From NCBI GenBank assembly GCA_047495785.1, contig JBLDXI010000023.1, positions 186,001 to 250,000 on the forward strand: a stretch of 64,000 bases of DNA, written 5' to 3'. The translations under genes were made by a program, and so were the position numbers. This document shows positions 23,301 to 33,700 of this stretch, piece after piece. Positions within the stretch are counted from its first letter, which is position 1. Every line of letters begins with the position of its first letter. Origin of the DNA: Lepidodermella squamata. Its lineage: Eukaryota > Gastrotricha. Below the pieces are notes generated by a model. It was not told the DNA's origin. It did not search any database and saw only the letters and a program-made list of their open reading frames with translations.

Positions 23301-25496
23301 GGCCGAACTATTTCGTATCTTAAACCAACCGCATAAAGCATGAATTCCAGGAATTTCCATTTCTGAAAATGATAGCAAAGAAGAGGTTAAAATCACACAG
23401 ATTCCATCTTCGTTATGACGCAACTGATGACATAATTGGTGGCGTCAAAAGAATCCCCAAGAAAAGGCATTCAAGTAGATTTTCCTGCGCGCTTCATACC
23501 TCCGCTGAAGCTCACCTCCCCAATCCCTCTTAATCTTGGTTTATGCAGATTTATGGCACCCTGAAACGATTTTAAATTTTTGCCTTTTTTGACTTTCAGC
23601 AACGGTGGCTCCCTAACGGTGAGGAATTGATGAGATTTTGTGACCTTACTGAAATGGGTTCTGACTGTTTATGGTCAACATTTTAGCCCATAGAATCTCA
23701 TGGTTATGGAATGCCAGGCGTTCGAAAAAAGTGGAAATTTTTTATGCAGAATTAGGTTACCTTACCCTAGTTTTCTTGAGAGCTTGAGCAACTTGTCGAG
23801 GAAGCTTTAATGATGTTCATTTAACCGTTAATGAAAAACGAACCGTCAAGCGGGGGTCTTCGGCAGCGTCGACTGAGTATGTCCAAGGAGCACCTGATGC
23901 ACCTGATCCAAAACCGACGGATGCGATCGATGGCTCTTTTGCGAAGTTTGAAGTACTTTTCGGGAAAAAAAACAAAAAAGCTTTTTAATCTGTCATTCCT
24001 TTGCAACATTGGCGCATAGTTGTAAAAGCAGAATACAGGTGGGCGAGGATCATTCTTCGCCTGCCTTCGCCCTATTTAAAACCGGAAACGGTATACGATG
24101 TTGAGTCCCGAAGAGGAAAAATAAAAGCATTATTATATTCACCCCGTCGATAGAGGATATAGCTATGGTTGTTACTATCTACACACTTTAGCCTACTTGA
24201 TCTACCATAATTATGCCCGATTTTCGTAAAATTCCACATTCAGGTTACAGAATATAGAAAATTATTCGTATCCTACGAATATAGTCGACCATTTTCGCCT
24301 GATGGATGCACATAGGGTCGCGTAAAAATTCGTTATTAGTAACAAAATCGATCTTAAAGGAATCGATCCATATATATTTCAATCATAAAAACAAAAATAA
24401 TATTTTACAGCGTGTCCCATAAGTAACGCTAGCAAAGAAAATATAAAATAAAAAAGGTTCAGAAACTCTAAAATGAGAGGCGAAGTCCAGAAAACTGTTA
24501 GAAAAATTCAAAAAATCACGAGATTAGTAATCAAGTATGTCACTGGTCAATGGGATTAAAAAATCCGGAGAAATTTGGTCCAACCGGGTAAAATACCGAA
24601 AATTACCGAACCAGTTACCATCGGGGTTTTCCGGGTTTTCTCCGGTAACTTTTTTGTTTCTTCGGTTAAATCGCGGATGAAAGATGGAATTTTCTTCCAA
24701 AAAGTTTTATTTAAATAATTAGTCGAATTTTTCTAAAAAAGTTGCAAAATTAACAAATAGTTGCGCAACTTCTGGGACACGCTGTATAATCATAAGGCAA
24801 CCTGATTGTTAAATTAGGCAGTCCATATTTTTTTATAAATGTTTATCTCTCAGTGTGAATACGGCTTCCACATTGATTCGAGTGATTTTTTCCCATCTAA
24901 ATCCATCGACATCACACAGCAAAAACCAGCTAGTTTTTCGCAGTGGCTGATGGTGTCGAGAGTTTTAGTACGCAAGAAAAACACATCACATGCATCAATA
25001 TCCAGCCATATTCTTCACTTTGTGCCTACCAAAAAAGTATACCGCGCAAGCAAATGAAAAATCTCCACGCACTTATTGTTAAACTTACAAAGAAGCACCA
25101 AAAACGACAAGTCCAGGTTGGCCATACGGGACAAATCCGTAAGTCGATCTCAAACAGGTAACGCTTTCTAACATTCCTAGCGTGACATTGAATAATTCAA
25201 TAGCTATTGGGCCTGAAAGGAAAACATTAAATATATCAACCAGAATTATCAAGAATTAGCCAACCTGGAAGATATACGTAGGGTTTCGCAAATACCCATG
25301 CTTGACTGAAGTCGCCAATCCAAACATTGAATGGATTTGGCAGCGGTTTCGACTCCACCATTTGTAGGGTTGGCTCAGCATCCGGGTCATCATCAACCAC
25401 CGGCGCCGAGGAGTTATTTAAAGTCTGGTACGTCAATTGCCCAGTTAGGCATCTCGCTGCCATCAGAACAGCCAATAAACTTGGCAGGTGACGCAT
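20341..25496 (-). CDS. Secreted astacin-like protein with EGF, CUB and kringle-like modules; zinc site lost
   Basis: Exons supported on the minus strand: 25496-25265 (signal peptide and pro-region), then after an unresolved gap 23362-23256, 23191-22989, 22926-22673, 22619-22474, 22420-22014, 21961-21816, 21719-21639, 20932-20864, 20803-20723 and 20400-20341. Phases agree from 23362 to the stop. The astacin core keeps the RPDRD landmark, but the zinc motif HExxHxxGxxHE reads EFMLYAVGLRYE and the SVMHY Met-turn is gone, so all zinc ligands are lost. Next come an EGF module (six Cys, CRCPRGFGG), a CUB domain (TITSPGFPGQY), a kringle-like module (NACRNLNSGAGLSCYT) and short Cys-rich repeats. Astacins act outside the cell on matrix or pro-proteins; this one should be a non-catalytic binder. 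The exons for the N-terminal half of the catalytic domain were not found between 23363 and 25264, so they are either too diverged or absent. Confidence 0.75.
21233..21379. repeat. Short inverted-repeat (MITE-like) element, copy B
   Basis: This resembles the reverse complement of 18128-18243. It starts with AGAAAGCGAAGTTCC and ends with GTCCTACTTCACTCT. It contains an internal GGTAGGGATCATCCCTACC palindrome. It sits inside an intron of the astacin-like gene. Confidence 0.55.
24139..24268 (+). repeat. Dispersed 130-bp repeat, copy 1
   Basis: This matches 28343-28474 with a few indels. Shared blocks include TTCACCCCG, CTACACACT.TAGCCTA and TTCAGGTTACAGAATATAG. There is no coding potential. It lies in the large intron of the astacin-like gene. 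The class is unknown. Confidence 0.7.
24408..24784. mobile_element. Non-autonomous mariner-type element (MITE), 377 bp
   Basis: It starts CAGCGTGTCCCATAAGT and ends with the near-exact inverse (ACTTCTGGGACACGCTG). It is flanked on both sides by TA, the target duplication of Tc1/mariner elements. The ends resemble mariner termini (CAGxGTGTCCC). There is no transposase frame inside, so it would need a helper enzyme. It is inserted in the astacin-like gene's large intron. Confidence 0.8.
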
Positions 25497-26635
25497 AACA
25501 CTGTTGTTAATATCGAACTCTATACGCAGAAAACAGCAGAAAACGCAGAAAAGCTATTATTAGATAGGAGAGGCAGGATTGGTCAATAAGCATTTATCTC
25601 ACCTATCACCCGTACACCCGAACGAGAGCCGGCAAAATCAGAGGCATATGATCGCAATAATCAGAGCTTAGCAGTCAAAGTACATATTTCTATGCTATAC
25701 TTATTATGAGTAAAGAGTTCAGATATAAACGATTTACGAATGCTATGCCGTAAAATATCGAAAAATCGAATAAAATATCTATATTTATCTATATATAGAT
25801 CTATATTTAGTAAAGTACGAATATCAAAAAGCGCGTACTTGCCGTACTGCCCGAAAATTTAATTAGCCTCGTTTAAAAGTCGGCCTGAAATACCGTATTT
25901 CTCGAAAATATCCCACACCCCCATAAAACTTACCGTTTGATCATAAATATACCGCACCTCGAAATTCTACCTCATGTTATTTAAAAAATCAGAGCGCAGT
26001 ATCAATTTACTATGATAACAAAATAAGCACCTCATCAGGCTGTTGCTTGGGCTATCGGCTATAAGACTATCGGCCGTAACTCTATTTTTAGGCATGAAGG
26101 GCGAAGTGCTGGGAGAGGATCATTTTGAATGTTACAGTCGATTCTTAACGAAATTATTCAATGTTACTGATTTCGTGGCTGATATCGTGTTCCGATCGTT
26201 TAGAACTAAAACCAACCGATAAAACTTCAAGTTTATTTTGGTGGCGTGAATCATAATTATTGCAGATGACGCCGTGATTCATCAGGCGATTTTTTGCACA
26301 AAGCTAGAAAAAGCAATAATAATCACTGCGCGGAAACGTGCTTCTTTCAGAATTTTTCTACCAAAAACCATTCCCTGGCCGGAAATTCCGGCTTGACAAG
26401 CATTGAGTTGAAGGTGAGATCTACATGTCCTATTTTTTTCGAGAAAATCGAAGGGGTGTGTTTTGAAATAAATTGAGCTGAAGTAGCCACCCACAGTCAC
26501 TTGTCACTTGCGTTGATTATGCCGTATTTTTTATAGTGAGGTTGACAAGTGATTTTCAGGTCACGCGACCAGAAAGCAAAAACTCTTGATGAATCATTTC
26601 GGCACACATAAATGTACTAGCGTGTCAGATCTATG
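25497..26635. other. Intergenic region, repeat-rich
   Basis: This lies upstream of the minus-strand astacin-like gene and probably contains its promoter. A run of overlapping TATAGAT-type simple sequence lies near 25785-25810. No gene is seen. Confidence 0.4.
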
Positions 26636-26873
26636 CTTGTTGACGTGAATGATGGCCATTATTTTTTGCGTCTTCTTCGTCGTCGTATTCCACTTCTTTG
26701 GTAATGATAGTAATGAATGGATTTTATTGCTTTTGGCGTTGATCAGTAGCAAAAAATACTTTTATTGATCAGCCAAAAGCAATAAAATCCATTCATTACT
26801 ATCATTACCAAAGAAGTGGAATACGACGACGAAGAAGACGCAAAAAATAATGGCCATCATTCACGTCAACAAG
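26636..26873. repeat. Perfect 102-bp inverted repeat with 34-bp loop
   Basis: The left arm 26636-26737 is the exact reverse complement of the right arm 26772-26873, with no mismatch by eye. The loop is 26738-26771. Transcription would give a 102-bp perfect hairpin. There are no direct flanking repeats or transposon ends that I can recognise. Confidence 0.9.
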
Positions 26874-28890
26874 TTCATGCTAAAATAGATTGGCAAACGC
26901 CAATGGTGCCGTGGCAAATTGCTTCGGGGAAAGGTGCAAATTGTGAAATGGCTAAAATAAATTCTAATTCTACTTCTTCGTCATCATCATATCTTACTTG
27001 GCTTGAAAAAGGGGTTTTTTTATAACAGAAAATTCGCTATGTATTGAGTCGAGAAGGGTTCGAAATACTATATGTCAGGTCTAACATTAACGCCGGTCCA
27101 AAATATTAGACGGGGTTTTGACTTGGTTTGAAAAAAATAAAGGACAGGACCTACAATTCGGGCAGTATGGTATTTAAGTTTGCATATAACGACCCATTAT
27201 TAAATTGCCACCTAAGGGCTACAGATTGATTTATCGAATTGAAAATTCAATAAATACCGTTATAAGCAAATACTGGCCCACGCTCATTTAGTAACCCGGG
27301 TTAAAGCTTAAGGGTTACGCCGCACAGTGCTATATCGACTCCGAGGCCGCACTAAAGTGCGGGTGTGGAGCTAAACAAATACGTTATTTGTCGTAAAAAT
27401 CCGTACACGAAGACGTCACATTGAGCCTTTCCGTCGCTTGCGCTCGAAGTTGCAAAGCATTTTTGATGAAAATTTTGGTGATTTGATGGGTTGACAAGCA
27501 AAGTCATTGGAAATTTCAGAAGCTCTAGTTGTATAACCCCACCCCAAATAGAAGCCCACCCTCGAATAGAAGCCTAGTTTTGGGTGATTTTCGGCCTTCC
27601 AACTTTGCATAAGCCCGGGTTAGTATTTGCAGCAGTACGGTATTCATGTTTTGATGAGAAGAAAATTTCTGGTGTTTTCATCGCATTGAATGTTTAACGC
27701 GTGGGGTCCGTTTTTATGTTACGAAACGGACCACGAGCCGTTTCGCACGTGACAAAATCCGAGGCGCAATGTTTTCACGTCAATTTCCAGTCCACGTGTT
27801 CACCCATTATATTGAAATTGCGTGTGAAAATAATTGTCTGCTATCAATACTAGTTGAAGCCGGGCCGTTTGGGGTTAGCTCGATCAGAAAGTGTGGAGTT
27901 AGTAGTCCGGCTAGACAACTTTCACTGTAAGGGTTGCACACCGGCGTGTTATGTTAAAATTTTAAAACGCTTTGTAACGCTTTGGCATTAAGCATTGAAA
28001 TAATGAATGTCGTCATGTAACGTAGATGTTGACGGACGCAAGACTACCCCGATGTTTTGCCTGAAAACATCGTCAAAAAGATGATGAGCCAAACACATTT
28101 TTCACAAATCGCAAATTTTTGTGCGAGCAGTGAGGGTTGAACCAGCGACCTTTCGATCAGCATTGGCAAAGCTTAACTAATAAGCTAAGCCGCCGCTCAC
28201 AATTTATGTTAATAAAAAGTTGTTTTTATGTATGATTTTTACAAAAAGCAATCAATAAATTGGTGGCAGCATATGCAAACAAGTCGATAGGATGAAAAGC
28301 TAGTGATAAATGAGAGTAGGCAATTTTTTTCGCGAACCAATATTCACCCCGATAGAGGCTATGGTTGCTGTCGTTAATAACTACACACTATAGCCTAGCT
28401 GGTATACCATAAGACGTAATTATGCCCAATTTTCGTAAAAATACCACGTTCAGGTTACAGAATATAGAAAATTATTTTGAACAATTTTGTAGGTATTGAT
28501 CGAACCGCGGGGCTTCCAGGCCTAAATCAGGTGTCAAAATGATCGTTTCTACCCGGCGAACAAAATGGCTTCAAAAGGTTGCTAGATGCAATGGTGGGCC
28601 GCCTCACTAGGGCAAGGTCGAAAGTGGACGTTGACTTCTAGGTCGCCTATCGACCACTTCTAAAAATGCTAATGGGACAAATTTGGTATCGAAAAAGCCA
28701 GACCCAGGAACCAGCAATTTGTGAGTTCGATCGTTTTGAAATTATTGCAGTTTTGTACTCCAGGACAATGCGTTAATCCCATGCAATGTGGCGCCCATGG
28801 CGTTGTATGGTTTTGGTCAACGTGTGAGTGATCAGTGATCACTCAATTATCTTCAAGTATTGGTGTATTTACTTGCTTTTGCACGCTGCT
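26874..28890. other. Intergenic spacer with old repeats
   Basis: No gene is supported. It contains the second copy of the 130-bp dispersed repeat (28343-28474). A decayed tRNA-like or SINE-like stretch near 28125-28200 (GAACCAGCGACC, then TAAGCTAAGCCGCCGCTCAC) is too weak to call. Confidence 0.4.
28343..28474 (+). repeat. Dispersed 130-bp repeat, copy 2
   Basis: This is the second copy of the repeat at 24139-24268, in the same orientation and about 4.2 kb away. Confidence 0.7.
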
Positions 28891-29967
28891 TTTTATGAAT
28901 GGTTACGCAAAAAAAACCATCATTTTGTTGTTTTTGTTTTTATTGCTCTTTCATCGCCGTAAACAATATAGTGCCATTCGTTGGTTTGTTTTGTGCAAAA
29001 TAAGGCCCTATTCCGGATAACGCTGTCTAATAATACTATATTCAAACGAAAAGTCACGATGGTCATGATAGATTCCTTTATCTCACTTACCTTACCTGAG
29101 ATTGTGCTTTACGCCTAGCGGCTTGGGGTTTTAATTTCACAAATACTTGGCATTTTTGCAACCATCTGAAAATAAATTGTGGCTAGGTAGTCTGATAATA
29201 ATTATAGTTTTTTTTAAACGACGTATGCCTCTCGCAGTCTGTAACCGTGATGAAGCTCTGCATCGTCAAAAGAGCCTCTACAAAGACGTTGGCCGCAGTC
29301 AGTTCAACAAAACTCGCATTATTCAACAACCTGAAACCGAAGCTTCCCTCCTGCCAGTAATCGAACTCAGCCGCGAGAATCTCGTTTCTTTAAGCGATGT
29401 CGCGAATCTGCAAGAAACTGTTGTAAAGGAGACGGTGCAACTAGGCCAGTCTTTCATTTTGAAGAACAAATTCCTGCTATGCCGGTCGATCGCTCCGATG
29501 GGCAGGACGCCAGTGGGAGTCGGAAGTATTGCCATAGACGACCCTGAAGGCAAACTAGGCACGCAGATTCGTCTGCAAAATTTCGGCGTGACATTGCCGG
29601 CTGGTTCGAATTTTCCGATTTCATCAAGTCTCGACGCAGTGCCCATCGGATCTGTTATAGCCCTGATGCATCCAACTTTACGCTGCATGAGTGTCGAAAT
29701 CGGAGTTTCGTCACTTCACTGCCAGAATCCAGCCCATTTCGTCATCTTGGGCCCGGAACATGCCTTGGTGAAGGAGACGAAATTCAAAGCTGATCTTCCT
29801 TATCCAAGCGAAGTTCCTGATTATTCGCACCTTGATTTGAACAAAGCCGGAGTTCAATATCATCTGAACAAAAATTTCACAATGGCTGTCGAATGTTTTA
29901 GTCAAGCCATTGATAAGCAACTTGGAGACACAAGGATTGCACTCGGAAATCGATCGGCTGCTTATTT
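28891..29967 (+). repeat. Segmental duplication of the TPR-SET gene 5' region, copy 2 (parent)
   Basis: This matches 16025-17112. Here the sequence continues without interruption into the rest of the TPR-SET gene, so this is the intact or parental locus. The shared upstream ~330 bp should contain the promoter. Confidence 0.85.
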
Positions 29968-31237
29968 GGCCATGGGTCGGCCTGATATGTCGCTGAGAGA
30001 CGCCGAGCGAGGTCTTGAGATCGATCCGAATTCATCTAAAATGCTGCTACGAAAGGCCAAGGCGCTGTTTCATCTGAAGAAATACGACGAATGCTCGGCG
30101 TTTATCGAAGAACATCCGATCACGGAAAATCTGCCGGATTACGATTTGCTGAGAACGACTGTTAAAGCAGGGATTGAAGAAACGAAAGGCAGCTACGACT
30201 TCGCGAATTTGCGGAAGGAAGTCCGACTCGGCGCAGTTTACCTCGAGAATCACGCCGAATTTGCCGCGGAAAGTTTGCTGGAACATCGTGATTTACAAAT
30301 TTTTGCGAAGAAAGACATCGAACCGGGTCAACTTTTGGCAGCCTATCATGCTCTTGCCTTCTACCCTTCAGCCCAACGGGACCAAAGTGGTCATGAGCTG
30401 TGCACGATGATCTGCGCTCAGGCTTCGCAAAACCCCGAGCAAGTCAAATCGGAATTGCTGAAACTAGGTGGTTTAGTCGATCTGGTCCCAAAATGTGATG
30501 GAAGCAGCTCTGATGTCAAGAATTTGCTCCAGCTGATTCGGTCGAATTTGTTCGTTGTAACCAGGGGTGAAGCTGGTCATGAAACTGAACCGATTGGCTC
30601 AGCTGTCTGGCCAGCGACTTCTTTGATTGGAAATTCGTGCGTCGACGCGAATTGCTCGCTGTCTCGAATCGGTTCTGTCTGCTTTGTCCGAGCGTGCCGT
30701 GAGATCAAGGCAGGGGACCAATTGACAACATGCCGCTTCCCGCCAAGCATTGCGTCGTTCGATCAACGACAGGAGCATTTCAAACAGCAAAATTCGTCAT
30801 GCAAATGCCGTTTGTGTGAGCTTGAAAAGAACGATACAGATGAGATGAAGGCTAAAATCAAAGAGCTAGCGCAAACGTTTCTTCAAAGCGATTTGACCTC
30901 GCGATCTGATATCGAGCAAGTTATCAAAGTCGAGCTTCCTGCTGCGATTTCTGAGGCTGAAAATCTGCGTGGTGAAGAAAATTCTAATCTTTGCATGATT
31001 GCTTATCAATTGAAACTGATTCTGGCGCGTTTGAAAGGCCGAGCCGGGCAGCTTGCCGAAGCTGCTGAGATTCTGGAACAACTGGCTGCTGGTTATCAGA
31101 ATCTGGGTTTGTTGGGCGAAGAGTACATGTGTTGCGAATGGCTTCAACCGATTTGGCTCGAAGTTGGCGAAAAAGTCAAATCGGAAACATGGGCAGATCG
31201 CCAGAAAGAACTCGATAAACTCATCAATAATGCTTAA
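29225..31237 (+). CDS. TPR and SET domain protein (SMYD4-like), intronless
   Basis: This is one unbroken exon of 670 codons. The frame opens earlier (29147), but MPLAVCNRDEAL at 29225 is the start shared with the duplicate and follows non-coding-like sequence. Residues ~1-195 form a domain I do not recognise. Residues ~200-310 carry tetratricopeptide repeats (AVECFSQAIDKQ, RSAAYLAMGRPDMSLRDAE), and ~330-545 a SET methyltransferase-like domain. The SET signature NHSCxPN is GNSCVDANC (from residue 469), the usual catalytic Tyr near REIKAGDQLTT is not evident, and a post-SET cysteine cluster CKCRLCEL follows. TPR-SET proteins methylate lysines and bind chaperones in the cytosol or nucleus; activity here is uncertain. 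AATAAA at 31242, four bases past the stop, may be the polyA signal. Confidence 0.8.
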   Translation: MPLAVCNRDEALHRQKSLYKDVGRSQFNKTRIIQQPETEASLLPVIELSRENLVSLSDVANLQETVVKETVQLGQSFILKNKFLLCRSIAPMGRTPVGVGSIAIDDPEGKLGTQIRLQNFGVTLPAGSNFPISSSLDAVPIGSVIALMHPTLRCMSVEIGVSSLHCQNPAHFVILGPEHALVKETKFKADLPYPSEVPDYSHLDLNKAGVQYHLNKNFTMAVECFSQAIDKQLGDTRIALGNRSAAYLAMGRPDMSLRDAERGLEIDPNSSKMLLRKAKALFHLKKYDECSAFIEEHPITENLPDYDLLRTTVKAGIEETKGSYDFANLRKEVRLGAVYLENHAEFAAESLLEHRDLQIFAKKDIEPGQLLAAYHALAFYPSAQRDQSGHELCTMICAQASQNPEQVKSELLKLGGLVDLVPKCDGSSSDVKNLLQLIRSNLFVVTRGEAGHETEPIGSAVWPATSLIGNSCVDANCSLSRIGSVCFVRACREIKAGDQLTTCRFPPSIASFDQRQEHFKQQNSSCKCRLCELEKNDTDEMKAKIKELAQTFLQSDLTSRSDIEQVIKVELPAAISEAENLRGEENSNLCMIAYQLKLILARLKGRAGQLAEAAEILEQLAAGYQNLGLLGEEYMCCEWLQPIWLEVGEKVKSETWADRQKELDKLINNA

Positions 31238-31569
31238 ATTGAATAAAACTGACCAATTCTGCTCAACCGATTTCTTTATTGCCAGAAGCAGGCCGTGTAA
31301 TTCATTTGCAAAATTATGTTCCTCACCGGCCAGTTGCCACGAGGCACACTTAGAGGTCGCAGTGTGCCAATGACAGAATTGAATAAATATATATTAACAT
31401 GAGATCACATTCATTATAAAGGCAAGGCCAGATATACGAGCTCATCATTATCGAATAATTGGTAAGTATTCGCAACCATATCAGAAGTTTCAAAGCCAAT
31501 ATTGCCAGATAAGACATCATTGCCAGAAAAATATGAGATCAGCATAAGAATGAATAGTAAAGCAAGTCA
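31238..31569. other. Convergent intergenic spacer
   Basis: This is the 3' spacer between the TPR-SET gene (plus) and the GH27 gene (minus). It contains the TPR-SET polyA signal at 31242-31247 and no other feature. Confidence 0.5.
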
Positions 31570-32956
31570 TTAGAAAGAAACAGGAGTGAATAAATAAAAT
31601 TGGATTCCAGTTGGCATCACAGTAAAAGTTATTGGATCGTTGACGCCTTTTATTCCAATACTCAGCTCGTCAAAAACTTCGATGCCGGCGAACTTCTTTG
31701 AATCAGGCTCAACAATGCCAAGGTCAGCTAAAGATTTGACCACAGTGAAAGACTTATCACATGCGGCTAGATTGACAGCCGCAACGGCATATTTACCATT
31801 CGAAAGTTTTCTCATCCAGACTGAAGAGTCACGATGCTGAAAAAATATCTGAAAATTCTGAGAATCTGATATTATCTGATATAACTCACTCTGTAAGCAG
31901 GAAACCCTGACAGGCCGAGCGGATCCTGATCGATTGAAATCAGCAGTTTGTTTTGCAGAATTTTCCTCGATTCTTCATCGAGCTGCCTCAAATCATTTGA
32001 CATGAAGAGAGGGGCGGCAAACATGGCCCACATGCCCATTTGCAAACGTTCCTGAACGTGATTCAGTCCATGATTGCCAATGACTAGTACGCCTGGGTGA
32101 TTGAAGCTGCCTGGGCCCGCAATTTGGAGAAAATGGTCATGATTTCGATAGTAATAAGTGACGATTGATTTTATGCTTTCGTAAGAATTTTCGACATCGT
32201 AGTAATTGCGAAGCAAATTGCAAGTAGCCGCAACTGCACTATAATTCCTCTATAACAAGAATAAGTAGAAACGAGATCATAAATTCTGCTCACAGCTTAC
32301 CGCCATATTAAACCAAAACTCTTCATACGGCCATTTGCAGGAATAAACAATAGGCCGTCCAGTTTTGTTCAAATATTGCCCAAACTCCGGGTATTTCAAC
32401 TTTTCAGGCTTGAGATCAGTGTTGCATGCCTCTAATTTAACCGAATCGACGCCCCATGAAGCAAAAGTTTGAGCGTCAATTTCAAGGTAACCACCTGATC
32501 CCGGATGCTCATGGCAAGAATTTGAGCCGATATTTGCATTAATACCGAGTTTGAGGCCCCTGATGTAGGGGAAAACGTTAATTGAGCTGGAATTACTATC
32601 TCCGATGCAAACCTTTCATGCAGGTAATCCGAGAGCCAATTTATTCCGTGGGGAAAGCGATTGCGATCAGCAACAAGTTGTTTAGTGATGTTATCGCGGC
32701 TCAATTCAGCCCAACAGTTATCAATATTCACAAGGTTGTACCCTAAATCTCGCCAGCCATCCGATACCATGCGATCGGCCATCGCTATGTAAAGTCGTTC
32801 GCTTATGCAGTTATCAGGGAAAATAGTGCAATCCGTGGTGCAGCCAAATCCGACTGAGTCCCATCCCATTGGAGGGGTTCTGGCAACTCCATTATCTAGG
32901 CTATAGACTGATGGCGGCAGGAAAAGTGAAAGATAAATGACCTTCCAGGTAATCAT
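31570..32956 (-). CDS. GH27 alpha-galactosidase-like protein with altered active site
   Basis: Four exons on the minus strand: 32956-32613, 32559-32301, 32249-31890 and 31836-31570. Phases agree, giving 409 residues against about 430 in human alpha-galactosidase A. The frame opens at 32989, but the Met at 32956 begins a clean signal peptide (MITWKVIYLSLFLPPSVYS). GH27 landmarks are clear: RTPPMGWDS, FPHGINWL, GLKLGI, RPIVYSCKWP, AAPLFMSNDLR and DQDPLG. The enzymes cleave terminal alpha-galactose or N-acetylgalactosamine in lysosomes. Here the nucleophile motif K-x-D-G-C reads KLEAC (E158), the substrate pair DD is D79-N80, and the later WNDPD is FNHPG, while the acid/base Asp (D219 in YYDVEN) remains. 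A retaining mechanism with Glu is doubtful, so this may be an inactive paralog or have another specificity. Confidence 0.85.
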
Positions 32957-32989
32957 TCTTTCACTCTTCAAGTTCCTTCGTAGATGCAA

Positions 32990-33700
32990 TCTTGACTATG
33001 AGCAACAGACGATAATAACAAATATTACGTTACGTAAGATGACGTAAGATGACTGCCCAGGTATGCAGGATGACTGCTACTGCGGGAAGTGAACTCTTTT
33101 AAACTCAACAGATTCTCGCTGAGTAGCTAAGACTGAGCGTCTATAGTAACAAAAAATTAGATTTCACGTATATAAACTATAGAAAATATGCATAAAATGC
33201 ATTTTTTTGATAAATTGTTTTTTCATCTGCAGTAGAATAGAAAATTCCTAAAATTATGTTTTATGAGGGGCGGCAATTTTACCGAGATTCTTGGGGGCTA
33301 AACCGCTCCACTTAACGCCTCTCGGCTTTCTCGGCGTATCTGAACCAGGTAATTCATGCTGAAAGTGCAATTGTAAACGGTGTGTTTATTCACATGCAAA
33401 AAATGCGCGCAGTTATGTGTCACACGGTGCCTGTGGTGGCTACATTTGGCTTCGCGCCCACTTTCCGAACTTTGTACTCAAGTTTGCTACTATTTTTACC
33501 ACTCACCTCTCTCATCGTTTTAATTGGCAGCCAATTGAGTCTAGCGTTCAAAAGTCTCTGCATATCTTTTGTCTGAAGTCAATCTTGCCAGTTCTCGCTG
33601 TGAACCCTTTGCAATTTGTTACTGATCACTTCCTCATTTTGTTTTACAGAGAATGTAGTGATTGCTTACAAGTAAAGTTGTTTTATTCATAATACTTATT
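32990..33700. other. Divergent promoter region between GH27-like and WNK genes
   Basis: About 0.7 kb separates two genes transcribed away from each other, so it should hold both promoters. No other gene is supported. Short in-frame ATGs precede 33701, but I prefer the Met at 33701, which starts the hydrophilic N-terminus. Confidence 0.45.

Noticed and set aside
26816-27025. Open frame of 69 codons starting inside the right arm of the 102-bp inverted repeat
   Set aside because: The first part is palindrome sequence and the rest is low-complexity Ser/Asn. There is no family signal or splice context.
28125-28200. Possible tRNA-like or SINE head
   Set aside because: There is a weak resemblance to a T-arm and acceptor on the minus strand, but I could not draw a full cloverleaf.
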